Below, one piece after another: positions 6,065 through 8,484 of a DNA stretch of 8,484 nt (position 1 is its first letter; every line of letters begins with the position of its first letter). The notes beneath the pieces were generated by a model. It worked only from the letters and a program-made list of their open reading frames with translations. It searched no databases and had not been told where the DNA came from. This DNA is from Deltaproteobacteria bacterium (GTDB lineage Bacteria; Desulfobacterota; Desulfuromonadia; Desulfuromonadales; BM103), in contig SBFN01000147.1 of assembly GCA_006226895.1 (NCBI GenBank), forward strand, positions 1-8,484. Direction: 5' to 3'. A program made the translations under genes and the position numbers.

Positions 6065-8155
6065 TCAATCAACGGCATAAGTCTTGTCGAGAGATGCCAG
6101 TCCCTCCTTGTCGCCTATGATCAACAGCCGATCGCCCTCTTCGAGAACGGTATTGCCGTCCGGAACGAAAGATTGGTCTTCACGTGTCAACATTGCAATC
6201 AGACAGCCTTTGGGAATCGGCAAATCGTGCAAGGCCTGACCAATCATGCCGCCGGTGCAATGTCCGGCGCGGATGTTCAAGTTCAAGAAATGGTCATCAT
6301 GAAGCAGACTCTGCCGCAAACCTTGCTCGTCATTTGCTTGGTGCCATTCCTCGAGAAAACTCTCTTCATCGATACGTTCGGCTATCCGCGCCAGAATTCG
6401 TAAATGCTGAGTAGGATTGTGATCCGGACTGACCAGAAAAAAGAGCGCATAGACAACTTCAGAGCCCTCCTCCTGATAGTTCAACGGATTGTACATCGAC
6501 ACCGTTACACCCTGCCTGGCCCTCACCAGGAACAGCTCTGCACGATCGACCTTGTCCGAACGGAAATGAGGGAGCGCCACCCCGTGTGTAACGGGAGTTG
6601 CTCCGATCTTGTTGCCGTCCATTACCTGCCTGCAGATATTTTCTTCGGTCAACGGAATGATCGTCCGAAGCTTCTCCGCAACTTTCGCGACCACATCTTC
6701 AAAAAGACATGCGCTCTTAAGGTCAAGGCTTTGGCTGCGCATGACGATCTCATCGAAGGGGTCCTCTTCGCGCAGTCCCTTCTCGCGCAGGATCCCCCTT
6801 AACTCGCTATCCAGGTCAACATGTTTGTGTCGGCCCAAGCGTTCAAAAACATGGTATATGGCTCCGGCACGAATCACGCGATGACGGCCATAAACGAGGT
6901 ACCATCCGCTTGAAAACAGGACTAACCCCGAAGAAAAAAGCATTGGCACAAGCCCCATCTCGAAGATCAGGAACATAGGCATAACAATACCGGCCAGCTG
7001 CATCCAGGGATAAAAAGGTGAGCGATAGCCCGGGTCGTAAGATTGAATCTGGCTCTCTCGCATGACTATCACCGCCACGCTAACCAAGCCGAACATCAAC
7101 AACTGAAAGGAGCTGGCCAACTTGGCGATCCCAACCGGATCAAACAGGACGATGACGAGAATGATGACAGCCAACGTTGCCGCAATGGCGAGGAAAGGGG
7201 TGTCAAACCGACTCAATCGGCGGAAAAAATCAGGGAGCAGGTGATCTCGACTCATAGCCAGAGGATATCGCGAGGCGCTCAACATGCCCGCGTTGGCAAC
7301 CGAGACGAAGGCCAACAACGCCGCAACAGACAAAACAACAACCCCCGGAAAACCCATGGCATAACCGGCCGCGGTCGCGACTGGGGTCAGGTTATTATGC
7401 AGCTCTTCAGGCGGAACCAGGCCAACGATTATCGTGGTACCGAAACCATATATCAGGATAGCGCTGGCGAGGGAAAGGAACACCGCTCGCGGCAAGGTGC
7501 GTTCAGGGTCCTTGACCTCTTCCGACAGGCTCGCAACCTTGGTTACACCGACGTAACTGATATAAACCAAACCCGCGGTAGAGACGATATTATCGAAACC
7601 AGCCGCCAAGAACCCTCCGAAATGAACCGCCTGCACAGAGAACGCGCCGCTGGTAATAAAAACCAGCAACAGGCAGAGGAGGCCGAAAACCAGAGCGACT
7701 TGAAGACCTCCACTCTTCTTGGTGCCCAGTAAATTGATCAAGCCAAGCACAACAGCAATCGTAAGAGCAATGGGGACAATCTGAATCTCCGGGAAGTACA
7801 GAGCAATATAGGCACCCATGCCGACCAGAGCGAAAGCGACTTTAAGGATCAAGGCCAGCCAGGTACCAATTCCGCCGATCGTGCCAAAGAATGGCCCGAG
7901 GGAGCGATCCAGGAAATAATAGACCCCTCCGGCACGGGGCATAGCTGTCGCCAACTCTATCACACTGAACGTGGCAGGGATCATCGGTAAAGCCGCCAGC
8001 ATGTACGAGAGGATAAGGGCCGGACCGGCTTTGACGGCAGCAATTCCGGGCAACAGAAAAAAGCCGGCACTCAGAGTTGCCCCGGTTGCGATAGCATAGA
8101 CATCAAGCAACCGAAGCTCTTTTTTCAACCGTACGTGTTTATTAGTAAAAGCCAT
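6065..8155 (-). CDS. APC-family permease fused to EIIA-like and RCK_C domains
   Basis: The 696-aa product combines three modules. Residues 1 to about 422 are a 12-helix amino acid/polyamine/organocation transporter, with GATLSAGFFLLPG in helix 1 equivalent to the substrate-binding GxGIF-type motif and PRAGGVYYFLDRSLGP as an APC hallmark. Residues about 470-615 resemble a fructose/nitrogen-type PTS EIIA (PTS_EIIA_2); THGVALPHFR carries H530 at the phosphorylation position. Residues about 623-693 look like RCK_C (TrkA-C), with PDGNTVLEEGDRLLIIG, a domain that binds small ligands in K+ channels and transporters. Import of an amino acid or related solute under phosphate and ligand control is inferred; the substrate is unknown. 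ATG 8155 has only a weak GAG-type ribosome site. It lies upstream of the antiporter gene on the same strand. A 5-bp stem (6040-6044 with 6058-6062) after the stop is too weak to call a terminator. Confidence 0.88.
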   Translation of the reverse strand: MAFTNKHVRLKKELRLLDVYAIATGATLSAGFFLLPGIAAVKAGPALILSYMLAALPMIPATFSVIELATAMPRAGGVYYFLDRSLGPFFGTIGGIGTWLALILKVAFALVGMGAYIALYFPEIQIVPIALTIAVVLGLINLLGTKKSGGLQVALVFGLLCLLLVFITSGAFSVQAVHFGGFLAAGFDNIVSTAGLVYISYVGVTKVASLSEEVKDPERTLPRAVFLSLASAILIYGFGTTIIVGLVPPEELHNNLTPVATAAGYAMGFPGVVVLSVAALLAFVSVANAGMLSASRYPLAMSRDHLLPDFFRRLSRFDTPFLAIAATLAVIILVIVLFDPVGIAKLASSFQLLMFGLVSVAVIVMRESQIQSYDPGYRSPFYPWMQLAGIVMPMFLIFEMGLVPMLFSSGLVLFSSGWYLVYGRHRVIRAGAIYHVFERLGRHKHVDLDSELRGILREKGLREEDPFDEIVMRSQSLDLKSACLFEDVVAKVAEKLRTIIPLTEENICRQVMDGNKIGATPVTHGVALPHFRSDKVDRAELFLVRARQGVTVSMYNPLNYQEEGSEVVYALFFLVSPDHNPTQHLRILARIAERIDEESFLEEWHQANDEQGLRQSLLHDDHFLNLNIRAGHCTGGMIGQALHDLPIPKGCLIAMLTREDQSFVPDGNTVLEEGDRLLIIGDKEGLASLDKTYAVD

Positions 8156-8227
8156 TTTGAATCTCGATCGTCTGGCAGTTTGTCCTAACCAGCTCGTTCC
8201 CCGGCAATAAATCCTTCAAAGAGGGTG

Positions 8228-8266
8228 TAAATATATCATAATAATTCAGATGACAGATAAACCTAT
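8228..8266 (-). promoter_or_regulatory. A/T-rich likely promoter region of the permease gene
   Basis: The 167-bp gap between comM and the permease gene contains a strongly A/T-rich block with several -10-like hexamers on the minus strand: TATGAT (8240-8235), TATTAT and TATATT. None has a good -35 box at normal spacing; CTGTCA (8256-8251) is 15 bases from TATATT. The region is a plausible promoter zone, not a resolved promoter. Confidence 0.25.
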
Positions 8267-8290
8267 TGCTGCCAGAAATAGACTTTTACC

Positions 8291-8337
8291 GAAAAAACGC
8301 ATACAGAAACATTTGCTCTTGTTCAGGATGTTTTTCT
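8291..8337 (-). terminator. Possible terminator of the comM/yifB gene
   Basis: On the minus strand the end of the ComM coding sequence (AGAAAAACAT, 8337-8328) can pair with ATGTTTCT (8312-8305), with a two-base bulge, and a run of six T (8297-8292) follows eight bases later. The stem is A/T-rich and overlaps the stop codon, so the call is weak. Confidence 0.3.
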
Positions 8338-8484
8338 GTCCAGGCCCCGGTACTGAACCGCTTCCGCCAGATGCGTTATGGTGATCTCCGCACTCCCGGC
8401 AAGGTCGGCAATAGTACGACCGACCTTGAGTAATCGAACATAGCTGCGAGCCGACAGGCCTAGCCGGTCAGTGACCTGCTTCAG
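8323..8484 (-). CDS. comM: ComM/YifB Mg-chelatase-like AAA+ ATPase, C-terminal end
   Basis: Only the last 53 residues are in the window; the gene enters from the right edge and stops at TGA 8325-8323. The pieces [22 protein letters not shown] and [16 protein letters not shown] (window residues about 7-28 and 34-49) match the C-terminal helical lid of the YifB/ComM family, whose usual form is ARAYHRILKVARTIADL and HlaEAiqYR-LD. ComM is a hexameric helicase that promotes branch migration during integration of DNA taken up by transformation. The ATPase core and Walker motifs lie outside the window, so activity cannot be judged. It is upstream of the permease gene on the same strand, separated by 167 bp; joint transcription is possible but a weak terminator and an A/T-rich promoter zone lie between. 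Confidence 0.9.
   Translation of the reverse strand: MKQVTDRLGLSARSYVRLLKVGRTIADLAGSAEITITHLAEAVQYRGLDRKTS

Noticed and set aside
7043..7732. 229-codon plus-strand ORF rich in Q, R and N
   Set aside because: It is the antisense shadow of the permease membrane helices, which produces exactly this composition; no family resemblance.
8250..8384. 44-codon plus-strand ORF in the comM-permease gap
   Set aside because: No ribosome binding site, and its second half is antisense to the conserved ComM C-terminus.

Overview
The window looks like chromosomal DNA of a Gram-negative bacterium. The gene set fits a deltaproteobacterium of the Desulfuromonadales/Geobacter kind, but that is inference from the protein families: a GlgX-type debranching enzyme, a Bax-like glucosaminidase lipoprotein, an M23 endopeptidase with a membrane anchor, a DUF4019-like protein, a CPA2 antiporter with CBS domains, an APC permease with EIIA and RCK_C tails, and a ComM/YifB ATPase. 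No tRNA, rRNA, CRISPR array or intact mobile element was seen.

Left half (1-3436): The 3' end of glgX (glycogen debranching) runs on the plus strand. Facing it on the minus strand is a very short gene at 810-917 for a 35-residue hydrophobic membrane peptide. It has a ribosome binding site and a near-consensus sigma70 promoter (TTGACA, 16 bp, CATAAT). Divergent from it are two cell-wall hydrolase genes on the plus strand. The first is bax-like (GH73-type glucosaminidase, lipoprotein), which should cut glycan strands. The second is an M23/LytM zinc peptidase anchored to the inner membrane, which should cut cross-link peptides and has its own promoter at 2078-2105. A short C-rich/G-rich hairpin with a T run follows it.

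Right half (3582-8484): All genes are on the minus strand. In transcription order they are the comM/yifB C-terminus (cut by the window edge), an APC permease fused to an EIIA-like domain and an RCK_C (TrkA-C) domain, a CPA2-type Na+/H+ or K+/H+ antiporter with two C-terminal CBS domains, and a small membrane-anchored DUF4019-like protein that appears to start at a TTG codon. The permease and the antiporter both pair a membrane transporter with cytoplasmic regulatory domains (phosphate relay or nucleotide sensing), so the cluster reads as ion or amino-acid homeostasis under metabolic control.

Main points for a second look: the unlisted 35-aa peptide with its own promoter; an Asn-Asn pair where CPA2 antiporters often carry ion-binding acidic residues; the permease-EIIA-RCK_C fusion with its phosphorylatable His retained; a perfect 11-bp inverted repeat inside the DUF4019 gene; and a fragment resembling REP/RAYT-element ends at 4070-4100.
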